This document shows, in pieces, positions 43,634-51,964 of a stretch of 60,079 bases of DNA (positions are counted from its first letter, which is position 1; every line of letters begins with the position of its first letter). The notes below the pieces were generated by a model. It was not told where the DNA came from, did no database searches, and was given only the letters and a program-made list of their open reading frames with translations. The stretch is from CAVCAD01 sp036653735 (lineage in GTDB: Bacteria > Bacillota_I > Bacilli_A > RF39 > UBA660): positions 1 to 60,079 of the forward strand of contig JAVVTI010000002.1 of the NCBI GenBank assembly GCA_036653735.1, written 5' to 3'. A program made the translations under genes and the position numbers.

Positions 43634-43812
43634 TATTTAATAAGCCCCCTTAAAAATGCAAATGAAACATCAAGTCCAAAAAAGAATAATGCAAAAAATA
43701 CTATCATTGCTATACATATAGCAGAATATTTAGCTAATTCCTTTCCTTTAGGAAAATGACTCTTCTTTACTTCGCTAACTACACCAGCAAAGAATTCCTT
43801 AATTTTTCTCAT
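43633..43812 (-). CDS. secE: Preprotein translocase subunit SecE
   Basis: 59 residues from the ATG at 43812 (AAGGAG upstream). The lysine-rich segment FFAGVVSEVKKSHFPKGKELAKYS and a single membrane span are the full SecE design. The rpmG usually just upstream is absent. It stabilises SecY in the translocon. Confidence 0.95.
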   Translation of the reverse strand: MRKIKEFFAGVVSEVKKSHFPKGKELAKYSAICIAMIVFFALFFFGLDVSFAFLRGLIK

Positions 43813-43855
43813 CTCTACTCCTTCAAAAAAAAACACTTTTGTTTCGTGTATATAT

Positions 43856-43884
43856 ACTATATCATAAAATTATATGCATTACAA
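43856..43884 (-). promoter_or_regulatory. Promoter of secE-nusG
   Basis: TTGTAA (43879-43884), 17 bases, TATAGT (43856-43861), on the minus strand in the gap between the divergent secE and sigK genes. Confidence 0.6.
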
Positions 43885-43932
43885 CTATTTTTAATTGAAA
43901 ATTTTAAATAATAAGTTTATATAATATATATT

Positions 43933-43960
43933 TCATATGTTAAAAAAAGTAGAATACATT
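43933..43960 (+). promoter_or_regulatory. Sigma-E-like promoter of sigK
   Basis: TCATATG (43933-43939) and AATACATT (43953-43960) with 13 bases between fit the Bacillus sigma-E form KMATATT-N14-CATACAMT, one or two mismatches per box. It is followed by AAGGAG and the sigK ATG. Confidence 0.35.
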
Positions 43961-43979
43961 TAATTAGTAAGGAGAATCT

Positions 43980-44669
43980 ATGTTAAAAAAAATACTTAAC
44001 TTTTTAAAAACAATGCATATATTTACTACAAGTTATTCTATAAATGTTTTTCCAGAACCTTTAAAATTAGAAGATGAGGAAAAATATATAAAGCTTGCTA
44101 AAAATGGTGATAAACATGCTAGAAATGAACTTATAGAGCATAACTTAAGACTAGTAGCTCATATTGTAAAGAAATATGATAATTATAAGGAATCTTCAGA
44201 TGATCTTATTAGTATTGGTACTATTGGCTTAATAAAAGGAATAGACACATATGAACTTGGTAAAAAAGTAAAACTAAGTTCATATATAGCAAAATGTGCT
44301 GAAAATGAAATTCTTATGCATATAAGAGGGAATAAAAAGAATTTACATAATATAAGTTTAAATGAATGTTTAGGTAGAGATAAAGATGGTAATGAAGTAT
44401 CTTTTATAGATGTAATAGAACAAAAGAATAAAGATATTCATGATACAATATATCTTAAAGATAATATTCATATGTTAAAAGATTTTATTGATATATTAAA
44501 TGATAGAGAAAAGAAAATAATAACATATAGATATGGTTTATATAATAATAATGAATATACACAAAAGGAAATAGCATCTATGTTTCATATAAGTAGAAGC
44601 TATGTATCTAGAATAGAAAAAAGAGCATTAATTAAAATGCTCCGTGAATTTATAAAGAAAGATATTTAA
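43980..44669 (+). CDS. sigK: Sporulation sigma factor SigK
   Basis: 229 residues with the SigK hallmarks: an N-terminal hydrophobic pro-sequence ending near NVFPEPL, then KLAKNGDKHARNELIEHNLRLVAHIVKKY, DDLISIGTIGLIKGI, YIAKCAENEILMHIRG, and DREKKIITYRYGLYNN with QKEIASMFHISRSYVSRIEKRAL. It is the late mother-cell sigma that drives coat and spore maturation genes. The gene is uninterrupted, with no skin-like element. It lies divergent from secE, with a sigma-E-like promoter, and its stop abuts that of the convergent GLUG-motif gene. Confidence 0.95.
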   Translation: MLKKILNFLKTMHIFTTSYSINVFPEPLKLEDEEKYIKLAKNGDKHARNELIEHNLRLVAHIVKKYDNYKESSDDLISIGTIGLIKGIDTYELGKKVKLSSYIAKCAENEILMHIRGNKKNLHNISLNECLGRDKDGNEVSFIDVIEQKNKDIHDTIYLKDNIHMLKDFIDILNDREKKIITYRYGLYNNNEYTQKEIASMFHISRSYVSRIEKRALIKMLREFIKKDI

Positions 44670-45359
44670 CTATACTAGCTTAGGTCCAAATGTATCATTA
44701 TATTGTTTACTTACTCCACATACATTTTCAGTTATTACTATTTTATTACTTTGCTCTACATTTGCAAAACCATCAAAAACTTGATTATATGTAGAAACTA
44801 TATTTGCATTGCCTATTATTTGTCCTACAATACTTTGTCCTAAAACATTAGCTTTTACTGGACTTTGTGCAGTAAAGAAATACTTAGAAGACTTACCCAC
44901 AAGAGCTCCTACATTACTTATTCCTTCTACTACACCCTCAATATTACATTTATCAACTTCACCATTCATTGTACCAGCTAAAATTCCTACATTATCTTTT
45001 CCTTTAATCATAGCATTTTCTATATCTAACTCATATACATTAAAAATTGTATTCTTACAGCAATTAAATAATCCTACATTATTTTCACTTTCTCTATTAA
45101 TAAATAAATCTTTAATTAAATGTTTATATCCATAAAATTCTACTAGTTCACCCTTAAGATCAATAGGCTCAAAACCTTTATATAATTCTTTATCTTTATT
45201 ATATTCTTCTAGAAATTTGAAGTAACTACTGGCATATCTATAACTATCTATATCATGAAAAAATAAATTTCCAAAAAGATTAATAGTATGATTTTCATTT
45301 TCCTTTAATCCTCTTATCTTTTCTAAATCTTCAATATAATAAATATCTATAACGCTCAT
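44670..45359 (-). CDS. GLUG-motif repeat protein
   Basis: 229 residues without signal peptide. Residues 115-165 carry GLUG-type units (NVGILAGTMNGEVDKCNIEG and ISNVGALVGKS), the beta-strand repeats of secreted filamentous or adhesin-like proteins. The N-terminal half is helical and charged. It follows ileS by two bases and probably shares its transcript, and it converges on sigK. The absence of a signal suggests a cytoplasmic or spore-internal role. Confidence 0.6.
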   Translation of the reverse strand: MSVIDIYYIEDLEKIRGLKENENHTINLFGNLFFHDIDSYRYASSYFKFLEEYNKDKELYKGFEPIDLKGELVEFYGYKHLIKDLFINRESENNVGLFNCCKNTIFNVYELDIENAMIKGKDNVGILAGTMNGEVDKCNIEGVVEGISNVGALVGKSSKYFFTAQSPVKANVLGQSIVGQIIGNANIVSTYNQVFDGFANVEQSNKIVITENVCGVSKQYNDTFGPKLV

Positions 45360-45361
45360 AT

Positions 45362-48300
45362 TTAATTTACCTTTCTCATCATAACAGTGTAATTAAATTC
45401 ATCTTCTATTTCTTTAATAAAATCATATTTTTGATTATTATCAAATGTAGCAAGTAGTTCTTTTTCTATTTCCTTTTTATATGAATTTATTATATCACAT
45501 AAATCTTTATTATTAGATATTATATTAATATATATTCTATCTTCTACATTAAATAGTGCTTCTTTTCTTAGAAGCTGGCATGTTCTTACTATTTCTCTAA
45601 AGACTCCTTCACGCTCTAGCTCTTTAGTAATATGAGTATCTATTACTACAAATTTATTATTATTTTCCTGTGCATCAAAACCTTCTTTAGAAGATAAATT
45701 GAGTTCTACCATATCATTAGTAATAAAGAATGGCACATTATTAATAATGATTTTCTTATTAACAACATCTTCTATGTTCATATTTTTAATAGTTTTAGCA
45801 AAATCATTTATAGATGAACCTAATATAGGACCACACTTCTTATAATTAGGTTTTAATTCTATATTCATATAAATACTTAGGTCATCTTCAAAACATACTG
45901 TTTTAACATTAAGTTCTTCATTAATAATACTAGAAAAATCATTTAAAAGTTCTTTACTCTTACCATCTAATATAATCTTACTAATAGGTTGTCTTATTTT
46001 AATCTTCGCACTTTCTCTACAAGCTCTACCTAGTACAACAATATTTTTTACTTCTTCCATCTCTTCTTCAAGTTTATTATTTATAAATTCTTCATTACAC
46101 ACTGGAAAATCACTTAAATGAACACTTTCTTCGCCAGTTAAATTAATAAATATTTCATCTGCTATAAATGATGAAACGGGTGCTATTAATTTACATATAC
46201 CACAAAGAACTTCATATGTTACTTTATAAACTGCATTTTTATTCATAGATGACGATGTAGCCCAAAATCTTTTTCTATTTCTTCTTATATACCAGTTAGA
46301 CAAATCATCAATAACAAAAGATGATATACTTTTTACTACTCTATTTAAATCATATTCATCATAAGCCTTAGTAACATAATCTACCAAATTATTATATTTA
46401 CTCATTATCCATAAATCTATTAATTCATAATCTTTTTTAGTAGCTAATAGAAATTCTTTATCTAAATTATCAGCATTAGCATACATTTCAAAAAAACTAT
46501 ATGTATTTTTAAGACTACCAAAAAATTTACTTGTTACATCTTTAAGGCCATCTTCATCAAATTTAATAGGAAGCCAAACTGGTGAAATATACGGTAAATA
46601 CCATCTTATAGCATCTGAACCATACTTTTCGATTAGACCAAATGGCTCTATAGAATTTCCTTTACTTTTGTGCATCTTTTTACCATATTTATCTAGAAGT
46701 AATTCATTAACAAGAACATTTTTATAAGGGCTCTTTCCTGTTAAAAATACACTTATTACCATAAGAGAATAGAACCACCCTCTTGTTTGATCAATTCCCT
46801 CTGCGATAAAATCAGCTGGAAACTGACTATCAAAAAGTTTTTTATTCTCAAATGGATAATGATATTGACTAAATGGCATAGATCCACTATCAAACCAACA
46901 ATCAATTACGCTTTTTACACGTGTCATCTTTTTACCACATTTATCACAAATAATACAAATGTCATCTACAAATGGGCGATGAAGATCTATATCTTCATCA
47001 TTTATTTCTTTAATAGAAAGTTCTTTAAGTTCTTTGATAGAACCAATCATATGATCATGACCACATGAGCATCTCCATAAAGGAAGAGGTGTACCCCAGT
47101 ATCTATTACGAGAAATAGCCCAATCATTTAAGTTTTCAAGCCAGTTGCCAAATCTCTTTTCACCAACATATGATGGATACCAAGATACTGTCTTATTAGC
47201 TTTTATAATTTTATTTTTTATCTTTGTAATTTCTAGATAGAAAGATGGTTTACTACAGTATATTAAAGGACTGTTACATCTCCAACAATGGGGATAATTA
47301 TGTAGCATCTTTTGTTTCTTAAATAATAAGTTATTTTCTTTTAAATATTCAATTACTTTTATATCCGCATCAAATACAAGCATATCTTTCCAAGGACCTT
47401 CTGCATATAAACCCTTTTCATTAACTGGATTTAATAGAGGCAGATTATATTTTCTTCCTACTTTAGAATCATCTTCACCAAAACAAGGTGCAATATGTAC
47501 TATTCCAGTTCCACTATCTACTGTTACATATGAATCACAACATATGAAGAATCCTTTTTTATCTACAGGAAGAAAATCTAAAAGTCTATCATACTCTTTA
47601 TATTCAAGAGTTTTACCTAGAAATTCACTTTTCACTTCATATTCATCAAATAAAGTGCTTACTAATTTCTTGGCAACTATATAAGAATTATTATGAGATT
47701 CTACCTTTACATATACTTCATTTGGATTAACACATAACCCAGTATTTGCTATTAATGTCCATGGGGTAGTAGTCCATACCAGTAAATATGTATTTTCATT
47801 TTTAAGTTTAAATGGTACTGTTACAGTAGTAACAGTAATCTCTTTATATCCCTGAGCTACTTCATGAGAAGCAAGACCTGTTCCACATCTAGGACAATAA
47901 GGTAATATCTTTTGGCCCTCATAGAATAAGCCTTCATCAAAAAACTTCTTAAGTATATACCACTCTGTTTCTATATACTTATTATCATATGTAATATACT
48001 TGTTTTCCATATCAATAAATTGACCCATTTCTGTAGTAAGTTTCTTAAATGCTTCCTCATTCTTCCAGACGTTTTCTTTACATTTTATATTAAACTTATC
48101 TATACCATACTTTTCAATATCACTTTTATCACTAAAACCTAATTCTTTTTCTACTTGTACCTCAACTGGAAGACCATGAGTATCCCAACCTATCTTTCTA
48201 AGTACTTTGTTACCTTTCATAGTTCTATATTTACAAAAACTATCTTTTAACATTTTAGCTAGCATATGATGAAGACCAGGATAGCCATTAGCTGTTGCAG

Positions 48301-48436
48301 GACCATCATAAAAAACAAACATCTTCTTATCATCTTTAGTATCTATGCTCTTTTGAAAAATATTATTTTCCTCCCAATATAGACTCATGTCCTTTTCATT
48401 TTCACTTACTTTTTTATTATTTAACTTCTTATACAT
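45362..48436 (-). CDS. ileS: Isoleucyl-tRNA synthetase, type 2 (IleS2-like)
   Basis: 1024 residues, longer than IleS1. The class I HIGH motif is DGPATANGYPGLHHMLAK and the KMSKS equivalent is KKMHKSKGN. The CP1 editing region (GVVHIAP-type) and zinc ribbons (CPRCGTG, CWRC, CDKCGKK) are present. The KMHKS form and length point to the eukaryote-like IleS2 clade, whose members are known elsewhere to resist mupirocin; resistance here is inference. The T-box leader (48460-48649) reads an Ile codon and controls it. Confidence 0.93.
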   Translation of the reverse strand: MYKKLNNKKVSENEKDMSLYWEENNIFQKSIDTKDDKKMFVFYDGPATANGYPGLHHMLAKMLKDSFCKYRTMKGNKVLRKIGWDTHGLPVEVQVEKELGFSDKSDIEKYGIDKFNIKCKENVWKNEEAFKKLTTEMGQFIDMENKYITYDNKYIETEWYILKKFFDEGLFYEGQKILPYCPRCGTGLASHEVAQGYKEITVTTVTVPFKLKNENTYLLVWTTTPWTLIANTGLCVNPNEVYVKVESHNNSYIVAKKLVSTLFDEYEVKSEFLGKTLEYKEYDRLLDFLPVDKKGFFICCDSYVTVDSGTGIVHIAPCFGEDDSKVGRKYNLPLLNPVNEKGLYAEGPWKDMLVFDADIKVIEYLKENNLLFKKQKMLHNYPHCWRCNSPLIYCSKPSFYLEITKIKNKIIKANKTVSWYPSYVGEKRFGNWLENLNDWAISRNRYWGTPLPLWRCSCGHDHMIGSIKELKELSIKEINDEDIDLHRPFVDDICIICDKCGKKMTRVKSVIDCWFDSGSMPFSQYHYPFENKKLFDSQFPADFIAEGIDQTRGWFYSLMVISVFLTGKSPYKNVLVNELLLDKYGKKMHKSKGNSIEPFGLIEKYGSDAIRWYLPYISPVWLPIKFDEDGLKDVTSKFFGSLKNTYSFFEMYANADNLDKEFLLATKKDYELIDLWIMSKYNNLVDYVTKAYDEYDLNRVVKSISSFVIDDLSNWYIRRNRKRFWATSSSMNKNAVYKVTYEVLCGICKLIAPVSSFIADEIFINLTGEESVHLSDFPVCNEEFINNKLEEEMEEVKNIVVLGRACRESAKIKIRQPISKIILDGKSKELLNDFSSIINEELNVKTVCFEDDLSIYMNIELKPNYKKCGPILGSSINDFAKTIKNMNIEDVVNKKIIINNVPFFITNDMVELNLSSKEGFDAQENNNKFVVIDTHITKELEREGVFREIVRTCQLLRKEALFNVEDRIYINIISNNKDLCDIINSYKKEIEKELLATFDNNQKYDFIKEIEDEFNYTVMMRKVN

Positions 48437-48459
48437 TTGTATTTCCTTTCTTAAAAAAT

Positions 48460-48649
48460 AAAAAAGTTATCATAAGGAGCATATTATGCGGTACCATCCT
48501 TAAAATAACTTAATTTTTTATAACGCATACCTGCGGTTTATTTAACATAAACATCATCAAGAGTGATACATATATATTTTATTATTAGTTTACACCAAAC
48601 ACTAACTCTCTTAAATATAAAAACATATAACGTCTCTTTCATTTGATTT
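48460..48649 (-). promoter_or_regulatory. T-box riboswitch of ileS (Ile, ATC specifier)
   Basis: On the minus strand the leader contains AGAGAG, AGTTAGTG and TTTGGTGTAAACTAA (the apical loop with the GGTG motif), then GTATCACTCTT, where ATC (48565-48567) is the Ile specifier. Near the end come AAGGATGGTACCGC (48488-48501), the tRNA-CCA-binding bulge TGGT, and a terminator stem AAGTTAT/ATAACTT with TTTTTT (48464-48511). Uncharged tRNA-Ile would stabilise the antiterminator. Confidence 0.9.
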
Positions 48650-48655
48650 AAATAA

Positions 48656-48684
48656 ATTATATATTATAAAATACACATTGTCAA
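48656..48684 (-). promoter_or_regulatory. Promoter of the ileS T-box
   Basis: Consensus TTGACA (48679-48684), 17 bases, TATAAT (48656-48661). Confidence 0.8.
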
Positions 48685-48719
48685 ATCATACCTAATTTAT
48701 TTTTAATAATTTTTAGTCT

Positions 48720-49079
48720 CTAATCACAAACTAAAGTAGGTTTAAATTCATAATTAGGTTTACCATCTTCTAAAGGTTTTTTAACTATTAATTCTATTTT
48801 AGTTTTAGTTGTATCACAACTCTTATTAGTATTAGGATTAACAAACATAGAAGTATCATGTCCTATTCTTTCTTTCATTTCCTTAATAGTAGTAGAATAA
48901 ACACCTTCTTTAAGGGTAGTCTTACCTGTTATATAACTATCATAAATCAAAGTTCCATAAGAAACTAGTTTATCTTTAAGCTCATCATACTTAAAACTTT
49001 TATCAGTTTCCTTAGAACATCCTCCTAAAAACATTAAGCAAACAAATACCAAAACAAATATTACTTTACTTTCCTTCAT
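48720..49079 (-). CDS. Lipoprotein of unknown function
   Basis: 119 residues with the lipobox LGGC (Cys at 21). The mature part has a Thr/Lys-rich segment and a C-terminal CDTTKTKIEL...EFKPTLVCD, giving two further Cys, possibly in a disulfide. The start lies in the 3' end of the Gly-rich gene (overlap 14 bases), so the two are translationally linked. No family recognised. Confidence 0.7.
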   Translation of the reverse strand: MKESKVIFVLVFVCLMFLGGCSKETDKSFKYDELKDKLVSYGTLIYDSYITGKTTLKEGVYSTTIKEMKERIGHDTSMFVNPNTNKSCDTTKTKIELIVKKPLEDGKPNYEFKPTLVCD

Positions 49080-50898
49080 AACTTATTTCCACCTTTCCTT
49101 TTCCTGAATTTTTAGTTAGTGATGTATCTGCAAAAATTATATCAGCACCTTTTACGGTAGTTCCTCCATTTCCTGGTTTACCTGGTGTAGTACATGTACT
49201 ACAATAACAGCTATAATATCCACCATAGGAAGCACATCCTCCCCCACAAGTTGAACAACCACATGAGTATGTTGGTGCCCATCCATTACATCCTCCTCCA
49301 CATGTTTGACAGCTTTGGACAACAGGACTATAGGACTTACATCCTCCTCCACATGTTTGGCAGTAACAATAATATGTTGGATATCGACTTACACAAGTTT
49401 TTACTAGGCCGTGGCAACCTCCAGCCGCATCTATTCTTGAGCAAGTAGTGTTCCATGAAGCACAGCCTCCGCCGCATGTAGAACAATTGCATTTATAAGT
49501 TGAATTCCAAGCAACACATCCACCTCCAGAACTAGTACAATTACAGTCATAAGTTGATGCATACGAGTTACAACCACCTCCACATGTAGAACAATTGCAA
49601 GAGTAGGTATCATTATATGAAATACATCCCCCACCACATGTAGAACAATTACATTCGTAATTATAATCAGGGCTAGAACCACCGCCTCCACCATTTATGC
49701 CATTAGAGCCTGCTCCAGCACCAGAACTTGTTCCTCCAAGTGCATCTCCAGAACCACCAATGCCTCCATTAGGACCTCCACCACCTCCTGCAATTTTAGC
49801 AAGTTCTATATTATTTAATTTAATAGTAGTAGCTCCACCTCCATAATATTTACCAGAGCCTCCACCACCAGTTCCATCTTGCCCACCAATCAATAATTTT
49901 AATTCTTGTCCTTTAGATAGGTAAATAGAAAATCCCTTTGTATCACCTGCTCCACCATTACCAGCTCCAGCAGATCCTGAAGCAATTATATTATAATGAC
50001 CACTATAAGGTACTACGTAGGTTTGCTCACTTGAAGAATATTCAAGCTTTTTCTTAAGTATTACTTGACACTGAGTGTCAGCATTTACATTACTTACTGT
50101 TATTGTATTACCTTCTAAAGTTATTGCTTTCTTATCATTACATTTTATATATGGATTATCTACATTATAAGAATTATCTATTACTTTAAAATCCTTAAAT
50201 ACAGCATTTTTATTAGGCTCTACTATAATCTCTTTTACATCAGTAGTAGCTCCTATAATATTTAAAGAAACTTTATAATTTTTAATTGTAAAGAATTCCA
50301 AACTACATTCAAGTGGATAAGAAGTGATTTTAGCAGATAAAGTATTATTTATATACTCAACACTTCCTCCATTGCAGGAAGAAAGCAATTCATAATTACC
50401 AGTTTTAGGAATGTTAGTTACCAAGGATCCGTCTAATCTAATTGAATTAAAAATAATATCAGCTTGATCATCAAATAAATAAGGATCTTTTGGAGTACCA
50501 CTTCCTTTTACCTTAGAATCTCTATTAACAAATGCTGTTTGTCTACCAAAAGAATTACTATTAATATCCTTATTTCTTACTATATTACCTGAAGCATCAA
50601 TAAAATAAACTTTATTATCAATAGCCTTGTCATTAAAAAGTGACTCTCGCTCATTGTACAAATAAGTACTAATATTATTACCACTTATTAAAAGAGTTTT
50701 ATCATATTCATCTTTAGTAAGTAAACTTGTATTACTATTAAAATTAGCTCCTTTATTATAAATATTATTATAATATGTATTTAAAACAGTATCTTTATTC
50801 TTATATGTAAATCCAGTTGATGCATAAACATAAGTACTCATAAAAAACATAGTAATAATCATTAAAATATAGGTGAATGTTTTTCTATTCTTATTCAT
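49066..50898 (-). CDS. Secreted Gly-rich protein with cysteine-repeat insert
   Basis: 610 residues from the ATG at 50898 (AGGAG upstream); signal peptide to about residue 26 (STYVYA). Residues about 27-310 form beta-rich domains with scattered Cys; then a glycine-rich domain (SAGAGNGGAGD, GGQDGTGGGGSGKYYGGGATTI) like the ALK/GRD-type Gly-rich fold. Inserted at about 415-570 are roughly nine repeats of CNCSTCGGGC-type sequence. After that the Gly-rich fold resumes (GNGGTTVKGADIIF). There is no cell-wall anchor. Its partner appears to be the lipoprotein that overlaps its 3' end. Confidence 0.8.
   Translation of the reverse strand: MNKNRKTFTYILMIITMFFMSTYVYASTGFTYKNKDTVLNTYYNNIYNKGANFNSNTSLLTKDEYDKTLLISGNNISTYLYNERESLFNDKAIDNKVYFIDASGNIVRNKDINSNSFGRQTAFVNRDSKVKGSGTPKDPYLFDDQADIIFNSIRLDGSLVTNIPKTGNYELLSSCNGGSVEYINNTLSAKITSYPLECSLEFFTIKNYKVSLNIIGATTDVKEIIVEPNKNAVFKDFKVIDNSYNVDNPYIKCNDKKAITLEGNTITVSNVNADTQCQVILKKKLEYSSSEQTYVVPYSGHYNIIASGSAGAGNGGAGDTKGFSIYLSKGQELKLLIGGQDGTGGGGSGKYYGGGATTIKLNNIELAKIAGGGGGPNGGIGGSGDALGGTSSGAGAGSNGINGGGGGSSPDYNYECNCSTCGGGCISYNDTYSCNCSTCGGGCNSYASTYDCNCTSSGGGCVAWNSTYKCNCSTCGGGCASWNTTCSRIDAAGGCHGLVKTCVSRYPTYYCYCQTCGGGCKSYSPVVQSCQTCGGGCNGWAPTYSCGCSTCGGGCASYGGYYSCYCSTCTTPGKPGNGGTTVKGADIIFADTSLTKNSGKGKVEISYEGK
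49190..49655 (-). repeat. Cysteine-rich tandem repeats inside the Gly-rich gene
   Basis: About nine degenerate units of 16-28 codons. The core reads CxCSTCGGGCxSY; the DNA shows recurring ACATGTAGAACAATTGCA-type blocks. Some units have lost the first Cys pair (CTSSGGGC, DAAGGC). The area is visibly more GC-rich than its surroundings. Confidence 0.8.
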
Positions 50899-50916
50899 AT
50901 ATTTACTCCTATTTAT

Positions 50917-50945
50917 ATTATAAAATATATTTATGTTTTTTTCAA
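50917..50945 (-). promoter_or_regulatory. Promoter of the Gly-rich gene and its lipoprotein
   Basis: TTGAAA (50940-50945), 17 bases, TATAAT (50917-50922), just before AGGAG and the ATG at 50898. Confidence 0.75.
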
Positions 50946-50987
50946 TCATTATTTGATTTTTACTAATAAAAAATCATATGTTTTATT

Positions 50988-51347
50988 ATGAGTAGTGAAC
51001 TAAAGAAACTTTCTTTTGAAAAAATAATATGGGTAGTTTTTATAATTATAAGTTTACTTAATATTTATGGAACTTCTTTATTAGAAGAGTATGCTAAAAC
51101 AAAGGATTCAACTGATAAACTAACTGCTAAGAAGATTTTTATATTTACAGTTATAGTATCCTTTTTAATATATGCATACTTTGTATATAGAAATTATAAA
51201 CAATTAAAAGAAAACGAAAGAAATAATAAAGATACTAAACTTTATTATATAAGATTTATTGGAAGTTTACTAATAATAGCAGGGGTATTATTTATATTAT
51301 ATTTTCAAATATTTGAACCGGATTTAACAGGTTCACCAGCTATATAA
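50988..51347 (+). CDS. Small membrane protein of unknown function
   Basis: 119 residues with three membrane segments (about 12-30, 48-66, 88-106), a basic N-terminus and short charged loops. No family recognised. It lies divergent from the Gly-rich gene and converges on sigH. Confidence 0.65.
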   Translation: MSSELKKLSFEKIIWVVFIIISLLNIYGTSLLEEYAKTKDSTDKLTAKKIFIFTVIVSFLIYAYFVYRNYKQLKENERNNKDTKLYYIRFIGSLLIIAGVLFILYFQIFEPDLTGSPAI

Positions 51348-51357
51348 TAGTGCTTTT

Positions 51358-51963
51358 CTATCTAATACATACTTTATATTTATTCTTAATTCTTACTAAA
51401 GTATTTTCTATAGATCTTTTATCTTTATTAAGAATTTCAGCTATCTCAGTATTTGTCATATTTTTAAGTTTTAAATTAAACACTTCTTGTTCATAAGCTG
51501 TTAAACTCTTTTTAAGTTCATCTATTAGATACGTTGCATATTCTTTTTCTTCTACTTTTTTAGATGGATCACTATTATTATCATTAAATACTTCATAAAG
51601 AGATACATTATCATCAAGTATATTATTGTCTAATGAGAGTGATTCATTTAAAAATTTATTTTTATTTCTTTTAGCACTTCTTATATATTGTCTAATATTT
51701 GTTTCTATACAAACGGATGCATAAGTATAAAAAGTAACATTCTTCTTTTTATCAAAAGATTTCATAGCACTTATTAATCCAATAGTACCTTCTTGTATTA
51801 AATCACTTTTATCAACACCACAAGAAGAAGCATAAAGCATATTATATGAAGATATCTTATCTATTAGGGGTTTATATTTACTGATTAATAAAGTCTTAGA
51901 ATCTTCATTACCCTCATGTACTAAAAATAAACATTCATTATCATTTATATTCTTATAATCCAT
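51358..51963 (-). CDS. sigH: RNA polymerase sigma-H factor (Spo0H-like)
   Basis: 201 residues with region 2 (KSDLIQEGTIGLISAMKSFD, TYASVCIETNIRQYIRSAKR) and region 4 (LTAYEQEVFNLKLKNMTNTEIAEILNKDKRSIENTLVRIKNK). The YEQEVFNL...DKRSIENTLVRIKNK end is typical of SigH, which in Bacillus turns on early sporulation genes and competence. It follows rlmB (its ribosome site lies in the rlmB end), the ancestral rlmB-(yacP)-sigH order; the NYN-domain gene between is missing. Confidence 0.85.
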   Translation of the reverse strand: MDYKNINDNECLFLVHEGNEDSKTLLISKYKPLIDKISSYNMLYASSCGVDKSDLIQEGTIGLISAMKSFDKKKNVTFYTYASVCIETNIRQYIRSAKRNKNKFLNESLSLDNNILDDNVSLYEVFNDNNSDPSKKVEEKEYATYLIDELKKSLTAYEQEVFNLKLKNMTNTEIAEILNKDKRSIENTLVRIKNKYKVCIR

Positions 51964-51964
51964 T

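Noticed and set aside
49066..49655. CRISPR-like repeat array in the Cys-rich gene
   Set aside because: The repeats are coding, degenerate, of uneven length and in frame; there are no unique spacers.
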